From positions 277,799 to 341,798 of the forward strand of contig NZ_JADMJN010000010.1 in NCBI RefSeq assembly GCF_018780565.1: a stretch of DNA of 64,000 bases, written 5' to 3'. Below, piece by piece: positions 36,159-44,654 of the stretch. The DNA comes from Rhodoferax sp. GTDB lineage: Bacteria > Pseudomonadota > Gammaproteobacteria > Burkholderiales > Burkholderiaceae_C. The position numbers and the translations under genes are program-made. Under the pieces are notes generated by a model, which saw only the letters and a list, made by a program, of their open reading frames with translations, was not told where the DNA came from and did not search any database. Each line of letters begins with the position of its first letter. The stretch's first letter is position 1.

Positions 36159-36596
36159 GTGGTAGCTCGCCCGCCACTGCAATCCAAGCGCCTTCTGGAT
36201 CAAATGCAGGAGCGACTTCGCTAAATGCACTACAGCCTGAATACCGAAAAAACATATTTATATTGGATTCGCTGGTATATCCGGTTTCATGGCTTACGTC
36301 ATCTCCGTGAAATGGGTCAACCCGAGGTTGAAGCTTTTTTGACGATGCTGGCCGATGAGCGCAAGGCGGCACCCTCGACCCATCCCAACGAAACGCATCC
36401 CGTCTGTCCTGACCCGCGAAGAGGTAGGCAGCCTTCTATCCTTGATGACTGGGGTGACCGGGCTTTTGACATTCGCACCGTGCAGGAGTTGCTGGGCCAC
36501 AGCGATGTCAGCACCACCATGATTTACACGCACGTACTCAAGGTGGCGGCAGGCGGCACTGCCAGCCCACTGGACGGGCTGCTCAGCCTTGCCTGA
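36159..36596 (+). pseudogene. intI: Integron integrase pseudogene
   Basis: From GTG 36159 the frame reads VARPPLQSKRLLDQMQERLR, hits a TAA where the family has an aromatic residue, then resumes at 36225 with [17 protein letters not shown] and [10 protein letters not shown] (the SAM-like N-terminal domain). After STH a deletion leads, in another frame, to [22 protein letters not shown] second, larger deletion joins to [20 protein letters not shown] and THVLKV, the C-terminal box with the His and nucleophile Tyr. The catalytic Arg and HxLR regions are lost. About 147 codons of an expected 320-340. Orientation away from the cassettes is normal for an integron. Confidence 0.85.
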
Positions 36597-36625
36597 TGCC
36601 TACGGCCACAGGTGCATGGGCCACG

Positions 36626-38461
36626 CTACCAGGCATCAATCGCTAGCCGACCTGAATCGGGCTGTGCGCGCTGGGTCTGCAAACCACGCACCAGCCAGTC
36701 GCGCGTATGTGCTGGGTCGATCACGGCGTCAATCTCCAGCGTGGCGGCCATGTTGATGGCGCTGCCGTTGTCATACTGCTTGGCCACCAGTTTGTCGTAC
36801 AGGGCATCGCGCGCTGCACCCTCTGGCACGGCTTCAAGCTCCTTGCGGTAGCCCAGGCGCACAGCGCCTTCCAGGCCCATGGCGCCGAATTCGCCGGTGG
36901 GCCAGGCCACGGTGAACAGGGGCGAATGAAAGCCACCGGCGGTCATGCCCATGGCTCCCAGCCCGTAGCCCTTGCGCAGCACCACACTCAGGTAGGGCAC
37001 GCGCAAATGGGCTGCCGCCAAAAACAGGCGGCTCACATGGCGCACCTGCGCGTGGCGCTCCATGTCGGGCCCCACCATGAAGCCGGGGGTGTCCACCAGA
37101 CTGATCATGGGCAAGCCATGCGCATTGCACAGTTGCATGAAGCGTGCTGCCTTGTCGGCGGCATCGGCATCAATGGCGCCGCCCAGGTGCAGCGGGTTGT
37201 TGGCCAGCAGGCCCACGGGGCGGCCTTCGATGCGGGCCAGTGCGGTGTGAATACCCTTGCCAAAACCGGTGCGCAGCTCAAGCAGGCTGCCCTGGTCTGC
37301 AATGCCGGCCATGGCGGTGCGCGTGTCGTACACGCGCAAACGGTTTTCCGGCACCACGTCGCGCAGGGCCAGGGCATCGGGTGCCACCCAGTCCTTCACT
37401 CGCCCCTGGAAGAACGAGAGGTAGTGCCGCGCAGCCGCCACGGCCTGGGTTTCGTCAGCCACCAGAATGTCGATCACGCCGTTGCCGTGCTGTACCTCGC
37501 TGGGGCCAATTTGTTCGGGCTTGAAGACACCCAGGCCACCACCTTCCACCATGGCCGGGCCGCCCATGCCGATGTTGCTTTTTTGGGTGGCAATGATCAC
37601 GTCGCAACAGCCCAGCAGGGCCGCGTTGCCGGCAAAGCAGCGCCCGGCCACGATGCCCACCACGGGCACGTAACCATTGAGGCGGGCGAAGCTGGCGAAG
37701 GTGGCCACTTGCAGGCCCGCGACGATGGGCATGTCCACATCGCCGGGGCGCCCGCCGCCGCCTTCGGCAAACAACACCACCGGCAGCTTTTGCTGCAGGG
37801 CCACGCCAAGCATGCGGTCGGTCTTCTGGTGGTTGCGCATGCCTTGCGTGCCGGCCAGCACCGTAGCGTCATACGACATGAGCACGGCACGGCTGTGGTC
37901 GAGGCCAAACAGTTTTTCATTAACACTGCCGATGCCGGTCACCATGCCGTCGGCAGGCGTGTTTTTGATCAGGTCTTCTTCAGAACGCCGGCTGCGCTGG
38001 GCGGCCACCGCGAGTGCACCGTATTCCATGAAAGAGTTTTCGTCGCAGAGATCGGCCATGTTTTCGCGCGCGGTGCGCTGGCCCAGCGCGTGGCGCTTGG
38101 CAACGGCTTCGGGGCGGTTCACATCCAGGGTGGGGGCATGGCGGTCCAGCACCCGCTGCAAATCCGGTCGCGGGCCAGTGCCTGTTGGCTTTTGCACGTC
38201 AATTTTTTCAACATTCTTGGGCTCTGGCCCTCTATCCACCTGAACACCATGCTCCAGATTTAATAGCGGATCGCCTTCGGCAACGAGCGCTCCGTTGTCA
38301 AAGAACAGTTCGCTCACCCGCCCGGCCTGCTCGGCGCGAACCTCGTGTTCCATCTTCATGGCTTCCAGAATCACCAGCAGGTCACCGGCGTTGACGCTGT
38401 CGCCGGGTTGGACTTGCCACTGAACGATCTGGGCTTGCAGGGGGGAATAGATTTCAGTCAT
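36626..38461 (-). CDS. Biotin-carrier / acyl-CoA carboxyltransferase fusion
   Basis: N-terminal biotinyl domain (about residues 1-75) with the biotinylation motif ILEAMKMEHEV, joined by a linker to a complete carboxyltransferase (about 100-611) with ADGMVTGIGSVN, VAGRCFAGNAALLGCCDVII and YGLGAMGMTAGGFHS. Start MTEIYSPLQ chosen; upstream codons overlap the ligase gene. No biotin carboxylase gene is adjacent, so carboxybiotin must come from a subunit elsewhere. The acyl-CoA substrate (acetyl, propionyl or other) is not fixed. Downstream of the acyl-CoA ligase by 37 bases, probably one operon. The linker carries a repeat element. Confidence 0.85.
   Translation of the reverse strand: MTEIYSPLQAQIVQWQVQPGDSVNAGDLLVILEAMKMEHEVRAEQAGRVSELFFDNGALVAEGDPLLNLEHGVQVDRGPEPKNVEKIDVQKPTGTGPRPDLQRVLDRHAPTLDVNRPEAVAKRHALGQRTARENMADLCDENSFMEYGALAVAAQRSRRSEEDLIKNTPADGMVTGIGSVNEKLFGLDHSRAVLMSYDATVLAGTQGMRNHQKTDRMLGVALQQKLPVVLFAEGGGGRPGDVDMPIVAGLQVATFASFARLNGYVPVVGIVAGRCFAGNAALLGCCDVIIATQKSNIGMGGPAMVEGGGLGVFKPEQIGPSEVQHGNGVIDILVADETQAVAAARHYLSFFQGRVKDWVAPDALALRDVVPENRLRVYDTRTAMAGIADQGSLLELRTGFGKGIHTALARIEGRPVGLLANNPLHLGGAIDADAADKAARFMQLCNAHGLPMISLVDTPGFMVGPDMERHAQVRHVSRLFLAAAHLRVPYLSVVLRKGYGLGAMGMTAGGFHSPLFTVAWPTGEFGAMGLEGAVRLGYRKELEAVPEGAARDALYDKLVAKQYDNGSAINMAATLEIDAVIDPAHTRDWLVRGLQTQRAQPDSGRLAIDAW
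38219..38270. repeat. Dispersed repeat inside a coding linker
   Basis: The stretch beginning GGGCTCTGGCCCTCTAT and ending GATTTAATAGCGG aligns with the unit at 9514-9570 (GGCCTCTGGCCCTTAT ... GATTAAATAGC) at nearly equal length. It encodes the linker between the biotinyl and carboxyltransferase domains (about residues 65-80). Confidence 0.5.
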
Positions 38462-38498
38462 CGCTATGTTTTCAGTTTTGGATATTCGGATTGCCTGA

Positions 38499-40115
38499 TC
38501 AGGCCTGGTCTTTGAGGAGGCGGCGCAGCACCTTGCCTGCGCCGGTGGCGGGCAGTGCATCGATCAGCTTCACTTCGCGTGGCGCCTTGTAGGTGGCCAT
38601 GTTGTCGCGCGACCAGGCAACAATATCCGCAGGGGTGGCCGTCTGGCCGGGCTTGAGCACCACAAAGGCCTTGACGACTTCACCCTTGTCGGGATCTGCC
38701 ACGCCAATGGCAGCGGCCTGGGCAATGGCCGGATGCTTGATCAGAATGCTCTCGACCTCTTCGGGGAACACGCTGTAGCCAGAGACCTTGATCATCTCTT
38801 TGAAGCGGCCAATGAAGGTGAGGTAGCCCTCGGCGTCCATCTTGCCCATGTCGCCGGTGTGCACCCAGCCCTGGCGCAGGGTTTGGGCGGTGGCCTCGGG
38901 TTTGTTCCAGTAGCCTTTGAAGACACCGGCACTGCGCATCACGATTTCACCCACCTCACCGGTGGCGCACTCCTGGCCCGAGTCGGCATCGAGGATGCGG
39001 ATTTCGTTACCCGGAATGGCTTTGCCATGCGCACCCCAGCGAATCGCGTCGTGCGGCATGTAGGTGTCCACCGTATGGGTTTCGCTCAGACCGTAGGCGG
39101 CCTCAAAAGAGTTGCAGTTGATGGCAAAGGTCTTCCACTGCGCCGCCAGTCCCTCTGTGAACACAATGCCGAAGCTGGTGACGGGGTTCATGCGCAGGCT
39201 CGACAGATCAACGCTCCTGGCACCGGGCACCTGCATGGCCGCCACGTTCATGGGCGCAATGCTGTACCACCAGGTGACGCGATGCTTCGCGATGGCCTGC
39301 AGCACTGCCAGCGGATCAAAGCGGTACATCAGCACCGAGGTGGCACCCGTGTACACCGTGACGTTGATACCCATTCCCATGCCGGCGATGTGGTAAAGCG
39401 GTGCAACGGCCAGCAAGACATCGGTGTTGCCAACACCATTGCAATTGGCCGCTGCAGCCGTCTTGAACAAGGCATTGCGGTAGGTCAGCATGGCGCCCTT
39501 GGGCAAGCCGGTGGTGCCCGAGGTGTAGGTCATCAGGGCCACGTCATCCATGTCCAGTGAAACCGCAGGTGGTACGGCATTGCCTTGGGTGGCGAGCAGG
39601 AAATCTTCTACACCCGCGGGCAGCGCCTGGGGTTGGCGCTTCATTTCCAGCAGCTCCGCCGGAATGTCCACCGTGGGCTGCTCGGGCAGCAGATCGGCAT
39701 AGCGCACGGCAAACACATGGACCAGTGCCGTCTTGCTGCGCACTTGCGCCACCACGGGCAGCAGGTTGTCCGCCGCCACAATCACGCGCGCCTTCAGGTC
39801 GTTGAGCTGATAGTCCAGTTCGTGCTCTTTGTTCAGCGGCCCGCAGGGACAAACAATGGCACCGAGTTTCTGGATGCCGTAGTGCGCCATCACATACTGC
39901 GGGCAGTTGTTCATGAACAGCGCGACGGGATCACCCTTGGCCACACCCAGCGCCGCCAGCCGTGCGGCAAAGGCGTCGCTGGCGCGGTCCAGCTCCTTGT
40001 AGCTGATGGCGTGGCCGTACCAGAGGTAGGCTGCCTTGTCCGGTTGCGATCGGGCGTGGGCGCGCAGATGCTCGTGCAAAGGCGCATCCAGCAAGGAGGA
40101 TTGAGCTGTCTCCAT
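38499..40115 (-). CDS. Acyl-CoA ligase (AMP-binding)
   Basis: Activates a carboxylic acid to its CoA thioester via acyl-AMP. P-loop LMTYTSGTTGLPKGAMLTYR, A5 region AAYGLSETHTVDTY, hinge/A8 YLTFIGRFKEMIKVSGYSVF and A10 lysine PREVKLIDALPATGAGKVLR are all present. Start METAQSSLLD chosen, 538 residues. The long-chain versus short-chain specificity is open; neighbours (carboxyltransferase, TetR) suggest an organic or fatty acid degradation unit. Confidence 0.92.
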   Translation of the reverse strand: METAQSSLLDAPLHEHLRAHARSQPDKAAYLWYGHAISYKELDRASDAFAARLAALGVAKGDPVALFMNNCPQYVMAHYGIQKLGAIVCPCGPLNKEHELDYQLNDLKARVIVAADNLLPVVAQVRSKTALVHVFAVRYADLLPEQPTVDIPAELLEMKRQPQALPAGVEDFLLATQGNAVPPAVSLDMDDVALMTYTSGTTGLPKGAMLTYRNALFKTAAAANCNGVGNTDVLLAVAPLYHIAGMGMGINVTVYTGATSVLMYRFDPLAVLQAIAKHRVTWWYSIAPMNVAAMQVPGARSVDLSSLRMNPVTSFGIVFTEGLAAQWKTFAINCNSFEAAYGLSETHTVDTYMPHDAIRWGAHGKAIPGNEIRILDADSGQECATGEVGEIVMRSAGVFKGYWNKPEATAQTLRQGWVHTGDMGKMDAEGYLTFIGRFKEMIKVSGYSVFPEEVESILIKHPAIAQAAAIGVADPDKGEVVKAFVVLKPGQTATPADIVAWSRDNMATYKAPREVKLIDALPATGAGKVLRRLLKDQA

Positions 40116-40181
40116 GATGTCACTTTCAGGGTAAGTACTTAGACCAGGCGGGCCTGGGCGCTTGCCAATATATACCAATCG

Positions 40182-40196
40182 GTAGAATAATTCTAC
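40182..40196. promoter_or_regulatory. Palindromic operator candidate
   Basis: GTAGAATAATTCTAC is a perfect dyad with seven-base arms, flanked by ACCA at 40174-40177 and TGGT at 40200-40203 (an outer inverted pair). It lies in the divergent ligase/TetR region and is the likely TetR binding site. Confidence 0.6.
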
Positions 40197-40227
40197 TAAC
40201 TGGTAGAACACAGGTGACAATTCATCC

Positions 40228-40869
40228 ATGACCTCATCGCCCCCCCCGGCGCGTGCCCAACGGCAGAAGACTGCCACGCCTGGCACGGACACCAAACGCG
40301 AGCGCATCCTGAAGGCTGCCGAACGCCTGTTTGCAGCCCAGGGCTACGCCAACACCACCATCGAGCAAATCGTGCGCGAGCTGGGGGTGACCAAGCCCTT
40401 TGTGTACTACTACTTTCACAACAAGCAGGAAATTTTCGAGACCCTCTCCTGGCGCCCTGCAGTGGAATGCTTTACCAGCATGGACTTCGCACCGGACGAC
40501 CAGCGCCCCGCGCATGTGAAGGTCACCGAAGGTCTGGAGCGGCTGATCCGCACCACCATCGCGCACCACCCGGCGGCGTTTTTCCCCTACCGTGAACCGC
40601 AGGTGTACCGCCCCGAATACCTGGCCGCGCAAAAGAAGCTGGCCAACCATTTTTACGACCAGCTGTGCGCCTTGCTGGAACAGGGTCGGCGCGACGGCAT
40701 GTTCGACTTTACCGAGACCCGCATCACTGCCATGGCGGCCTGCAGCCTGCCCGGCTTTCTCTACAACTGGTACCGGCCCGACGGACGCCTGCCACCGCAG
40801 GACATGGTGCGCGAGCTGTCCCGACTGGCCTGGCGTGTGATTGGCCTGCGCGACACCCGTCGTCGCTGA
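40228..40869 (+). CDS. TetR-family transcriptional regulator
   Basis: N-terminal HTH: RILKAAERLFAAQGYANTTI-EQIVRELGVTKPFVYYYFHNKQEI, residues about 24-70. Ligand-binding domain of the kind seen in fatty-acid and organic-acid regulators. 213 residues. Divergent from the acyl-CoA ligase and followed by the binding-protein gene; probably represses the ligase-carboxylase unit in the absence of an acyl-CoA ligand (inference). Confidence 0.9.
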   Translation: MTSSPPPARAQRQKTATPGTDTKRERILKAAERLFAAQGYANTTIEQIVRELGVTKPFVYYYFHNKQEIFETLSWRPAVECFTSMDFAPDDQRPAHVKVTEGLERLIRTTIAHHPAAFFPYREPQVYRPEYLAAQKKLANHFYDQLCALLEQGRRDGMFDFTETRITAMAACSLPGFLYNWYRPDGRLPPQDMVRELSRLAWRVIGLRDTRRR

Positions 40870-40943
40870 AGCGCCCGCACGCTGAATTTGTCGCTCCCCT
40901 TTCCCATACCCCACTCACCCCAAACCAACTCAAGGACCTTGCC

Positions 40944-42188
40944 ATGAAACACCTGATCACCCCCATCGCCCTGGCCGCCAGCCTGATTGCCGGCACCGCG
41001 CAAGCCCAGGAGACCTTCAAGGTGGCCTACATCGATCCTTTGAGCGGCCCCTTTGCCGGTGTGGGTGAACTGATGCTGAGCCATGTGCAATACGGTGTGG
41101 GCGAAGTCAATGCCAAAGGCGGAGTACTCAAAGGCACCAAGCTTGAGCTGCTGAAATTCGACAGCAAACTGTCGGCACAGGAAAGCCAGAATGCGCTGCA
41201 GGCCGCCATCGACCAGGGGGCACGGGTGATCGTCACAGGAGGCTCGGGCTCATCCGTGGTGGCAGCGCTGGTGGATGCTGCGGCCAAGCACAACGAACGC
41301 AATCCGCAATCTGCCGTGATTGTGCTGAACCACTCCTCCATCGACCCCGACCTGACCGGCAAGCGCTGCAATTTCTGGCATTTCCAGCTCGAGGCCAATA
41401 CCGCCATGAAGATGAAAGCGCTGGCCAATTACATCAAGAAGCAGCCGGATATCAAGAACGTCTATTTGCTCAACCAGGATTACGCCCATGGCCGCCAGTG
41501 GGCCCGCTATGGCCAGGAAATGGTCACGCTGGCCCGCCCGGACATGAAGTTTGTCGGTCAGGATTTTCATGCGATTGGACGAGTCAAGGATTTCTCCCCG
41601 TACATCTCCAAAATCAAGGCGACCGGTGCCGATACGCTGATCACCGGCAACTGGGGCCAGGACATGATCCTGTTGCTGAAAGCCGCCGGAGAAGCCGGTG
41701 CCAACTACCGTTACTTCAACCACAGCGCGGGCTCTTTCCCCGGGACCGTGCTGGCCGTTTCCCAATCCAGAATCGGCCAACTCACCTGGGTGGCCGAGTG
41801 GCATCCCGGCCAAGCCGAGGCGCCCAAGGTGGAAGCGCTTGCCAAGGCCTACAAAGCCAAAACCGGCAAGGAATTTCTGGCACCCCGCATCGAGTTCACG
41901 CCCTTGATGCTGGCAGCGGCCATCAACAAGGCGCAGTCACTGGACACCCTCAAAATTGCCCGGGCCATGGAGGACTTGAGCTTTGAGTCCGTGGTGGGTC
42001 CGGTGCGCATGCGCGGCGAAGACCACCAGCTGCTGATACCGCAAGTGGTCAACACCATCGCCCCGGTGGACGGCAAAACTGTCAAGGTCGGCTGGGAAGG
42101 CACCAACTACGGCTTTCGCACCGACGCCATTTACAGCGGCAACGAGCTGGCACAAGGTACCGAGTGCAAGATGGTGCGCCCCCAGTAA
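40944..42188 (+). CDS. LivK-type periplasmic substrate-binding protein
   Basis: Type 1 periplasmic binding protein of branched-chain-amino-acid ABC systems. Signal peptide MKHLITPIALAASLIAGTAQA, then FKVAYIDPLSGPFAGVGE, typical of the family. 414 residues. No permease or ATPase genes are adjacent, so it is an orphan binding protein whose ligand may be the acid activated by the neighbouring ligase. The start is decided by AAGGA nine bases upstream and the signal peptide. Confidence 0.88.
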   Translation: MKHLITPIALAASLIAGTAQAQETFKVAYIDPLSGPFAGVGELMLSHVQYGVGEVNAKGGVLKGTKLELLKFDSKLSAQESQNALQAAIDQGARVIVTGGSGSSVVAALVDAAAKHNERNPQSAVIVLNHSSIDPDLTGKRCNFWHFQLEANTAMKMKALANYIKKQPDIKNVYLLNQDYAHGRQWARYGQEMVTLARPDMKFVGQDFHAIGRVKDFSPYISKIKATGADTLITGNWGQDMILLLKAAGEAGANYRYFNHSAGSFPGTVLAVSQSRIGQLTWVAEWHPGQAEAPKVEALAKAYKAKTGKEFLAPRIEFTPLMLAAAINKAQSLDTLKIARAMEDLSFESVVGPVRMRGEDHQLLIPQVVNTIAPVDGKTVKVGWEGTNYGFRTDAIYSGNELAQGTECKMVRPQ

Positions 42189-42195
42189 GTTGTCG

Positions 42196-42741
42196 TTAGC
42201 CGGCCACGGTCAGGGCCGGCTTCTCCGCAGTTCTGTGCGGTGTCGAGTGCGCCGTGCCGAACTGGATATCGCCCGTGAGCTGCCCTCCTTCCTCGATCAC
42301 AAGCTTGCCGTAGCGGATGCTGCCAGTGACTTTGCCCGTGGCATAGATCATCAACTTCTGGCGCACCGTCAGATTGCCATCGAATTGCCCATGGATCTCG
42401 GCCACATCAATTTCGGCCGAACCCTTGAAGGCGCCATGCTCCGATATCTGAATCACACGCGAATCCATGGTGGCTTCGACCATGCCTTCCACCACCAGCG
42501 TGTCGCAATCGGTGATTTCAACACCTTTGAGCTTGATGTTGGGCCCCACCGTCAGCTTGCTGCCGCCCTCCTTGGTCGGAGCACTGGCCATCACCGGAGC
42601 GATCACCTGCGGGGCCTCGGGCTGATGCGTTCTGGGCGCACCCGCTGCGCCGTAGCCACTGTGGGCTGGATTAGGGACGGCGTGACGCTGGGGCGCTACC
42701 TCGGGTTCGCGTTTATTGAAGAAAGTAGACGAGAGGGCCAT
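42196..42741 (-). CDS. Bactofilin (polymer-forming cytoskeletal protein)
   Basis: DUF583 beta-helix protein that forms non-nucleotide filaments for local cell-wall or organelle positioning. Residues about 1-60 are a disordered Pro/Ala tail; the core from VGPNIKLKGVEITDCDTLVV to IRYGKLVIEEGGQLTGDIQ shows the repeated hydrophobic pattern. 181 residues. Monocistronic by context. Confidence 0.92.
   Translation of the reverse strand: MALSSTFFNKREPEVAPQRHAVPNPAHSGYGAAGAPRTHQPEAPQVIAPVMASAPTKEGGSKLTVGPNIKLKGVEITDCDTLVVEGMVEATMDSRVIQISEHGAFKGSAEIDVAEIHGQFDGNLTVRQKLMIYATGKVTGSIRYGKLVIEEGGQLTGDIQFGTAHSTPHRTAEKPALTVAG
42198..42221. terminator. GC-rich hairpin at convergent 3' ends
   Basis: AGCCGGCC / GGCCGGCT with an eight-base loop, overlapping the last codons of the bactofilin gene and just after the binding-protein stop. 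No T-run. Confidence 0.4.
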
Positions 42742-43067
42742 GTGATTTCCTTAAAAACCTCATGCTAGGGTCCCCACGCGAAAAAGTCGCCACCAGTTTT
42801 GCAAGTTCGGTAACAGAATAAATTGCCGCCCCTGTAGCTCTTGAATATTTTCGCAATACGCACCTTCTGCGAGCGCGCAGAAAAGGGGCCGCCCTGACGG
42901 GGCGCGTCCATCTGTCCTGAAGCGGCCGATTCCGGCAGAAATTGCTCATCCCCGGCATCGGGATTGGCGTAAACCCGGTGGTGCAGCACGGGGTGGCGGG
43001 CTCATACTGAGGTCATCGGATGCTGATCCCAAGGCTATTTTCTCCACGACCCACACGAGTGCCCATC
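42742..43067. other. Intergenic region, bactofilin / WS-DGAT
   Basis: 326 bases between divergent genes. AT-rich at 42745-42860, GC-rich afterwards. Short minus-strand frames here have no recognisable product or ribosome-binding site. Must hold both promoters; no other structure seen. Confidence 0.5.
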
Positions 43068-44639
43068 ATGAATCACCTCAGCGGTATCGACGCCACCTTT
43101 CTCCACATGGAGTCACCCGAAATGCCCATGCATATCGGCTCCCTCAACGTGATGGATCTGCCCGAAGGCTACAGCGGCAATTTCTTTGAAGACACCAAGG
43201 CATTCGTGATGGCGCGCATGCACCTGGCCGAGGTATTCACCCGCAAGCTGGCGCTGATGCCCTTTGATCTCTCCAACCCGGTGTGGGTTGAAGACGAGGA
43301 CATCGATATGGACTATCACATCCGCCACATCACACTGCCCAGCCCCGGCAGCAACCGCCAGCTTCAGCAGTATGTGGCCCGGCTGCACTCCAGCCTGCTG
43401 GACCGAAGCCGTCCGCTGTGGGAGTTCTTCATCATCGACGGGCTCAAGAGCGGCCAGGTTGCGCTGTACTGCAAGGTCCACCATTCGGGTATTGACGGCC
43501 AGGCCGGGGTGGCCTTGGGCAAGGCGATGTTTGATCTGACTGCAACGGGTCGCATCATCAAGCCGCCGCGGGCGCGTGTGCGCCACAACCGTTATCAGCT
43601 GGGCATCGCGGAATTGCTGGGCGCCGCCGTCAGCAACACTGCACAGCAGTACGTCAAACTCGTCAAGGCCATTCCCACCATCGCGCGAGCCGCAAAGAGC
43701 GTACTGATCCCTGAGAAGAACGAACAGGGCAAGCGTGACTGGTCTCTGCCCAAAAGCCTGAAGCTGTTTGCCCCCAAAACCTCGCTTAACGTGGCCATCA
43801 CCAACCAGCGCACTTTTGCCGGACGCACCGTGCCGCTGGCTGAGGTCAAGCAAATCGCCAAGCTGCTAGGCGTCTCCCTGAACGACGTGGTCATGGCCAC
43901 CACAGCGGGTGGGCTGGGCAATTACCTGAAAGACAACCACGAGTTGCCCGCACAAGCGCTGCGCGCTGCGGTACCAGTCAGCCTGCGTGAGGCTGGCGAC
44001 ACCACCGCCAACAACCAGGTGAGCATGATCATCATCAACCTGGCCACCGACATCAAGGACCCACTGGAGCGGATTCGGAAAATTCACGAGTCCTCGGACA
44101 GCAACAAGCTCATGATGGGCCGCGTCAAGGGTGCCATCCCAACCGACTTTCCGATGCTTGCCGCACCCTGGTTGATGTCGGGCCTGGCCTCGCTGTTTGG
44201 CCGCTCGCGGCTGGCCAATGTGATGCCACCTTTGGCCAATGTGCTGATCTCCAATGTGGCAGGCATTCCGGTGCAACTGTACTTTGCCGGTGCCAAGGTC
44301 GTGAGCTATTACCCGGTGTCGATCCCGTCGCACGGCATGGCACTGAATGTCACCGTGCAAAGCTACAACGGCCGCCTGGACTACGGCCTGATCGCCTGCC
44401 GACGCGCCGTGCCCGACATCAATGAACTGGCGGACTCCCTGCTGGCAGAACACCGCAAGTTGCTGGAACTGGCGCTGAAACTCGGACAACCTGTCGCTGT
44501 GCCACAGGCAAGCGCACCTGCCGTCGAAGCGACCCAAGCCGCTAAATTGAAACTGGTGGCCACCGCCAAGACCAAGGCACCGGTCAAGACTGCCGCGAAA
44601 AAACCTGTGCGGGCCCGCGCAAGCCGTGCAAGTGCTTGA
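43068..44639 (+). CDS. Wax ester synthase / diacylglycerol acyltransferase
   Basis: Makes storage wax esters or triacylglycerols from acyl-CoA. The active-site motif VHHSGIDG (HHxxxDG) is at about residue 140, with N-terminal LSGIDATFLHMESPEMPMHI and the C-terminal domain block NVLISNVAGIPVQLYFAG. 524 residues from MNHLSGID. The last 40 residues are an Ala/Lys/Arg-rich tail (AKTKAPVKTAAKKPVRARAS) resembling histone-H1-like repeats, unusual for the family. Confidence 0.92.
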   Translation: MNHLSGIDATFLHMESPEMPMHIGSLNVMDLPEGYSGNFFEDTKAFVMARMHLAEVFTRKLALMPFDLSNPVWVEDEDIDMDYHIRHITLPSPGSNRQLQQYVARLHSSLLDRSRPLWEFFIIDGLKSGQVALYCKVHHSGIDGQAGVALGKAMFDLTATGRIIKPPRARVRHNRYQLGIAELLGAAVSNTAQQYVKLVKAIPTIARAAKSVLIPEKNEQGKRDWSLPKSLKLFAPKTSLNVAITNQRTFAGRTVPLAEVKQIAKLLGVSLNDVVMATTAGGLGNYLKDNHELPAQALRAAVPVSLREAGDTTANNQVSMIIINLATDIKDPLERIRKIHESSDSNKLMMGRVKGAIPTDFPMLAAPWLMSGLASLFGRSRLANVMPPLANVLISNVAGIPVQLYFAGAKVVSYYPVSIPSHGMALNVTVQSYNGRLDYGLIACRRAVPDINELADSLLAEHRKLLELALKLGQPVAVPQASAPAVEATQAAKLKLVATAKTKAPVKTAAKKPVRARASRASA

Positions 44640-44654
44640 GGCAAAATCCCCGGC

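Noticed and set aside
35985..36230. Minus-strand 81-codon frame next to the integrase
   Set aside because: Lies in the presumed attI region and antisense to the integrase start; no ribosome-binding site or core site fits it as a cassette gene.
36040..36372. Minus-strand 110-codon frame
   Set aside because: Antisense to the integrase pseudogene; no recognisable product.
36707..38263. 518-codon plus-strand frame opposite the carboxyltransferase
   Set aside because: Antisense shadow; the opposite strand has a complete enzyme with a biotin motif.
42713..42989. Two short minus-strand frames upstream of the bactofilin gene
   Set aside because: No ribosome-binding site, no family, overlapping one another in the intergenic region.
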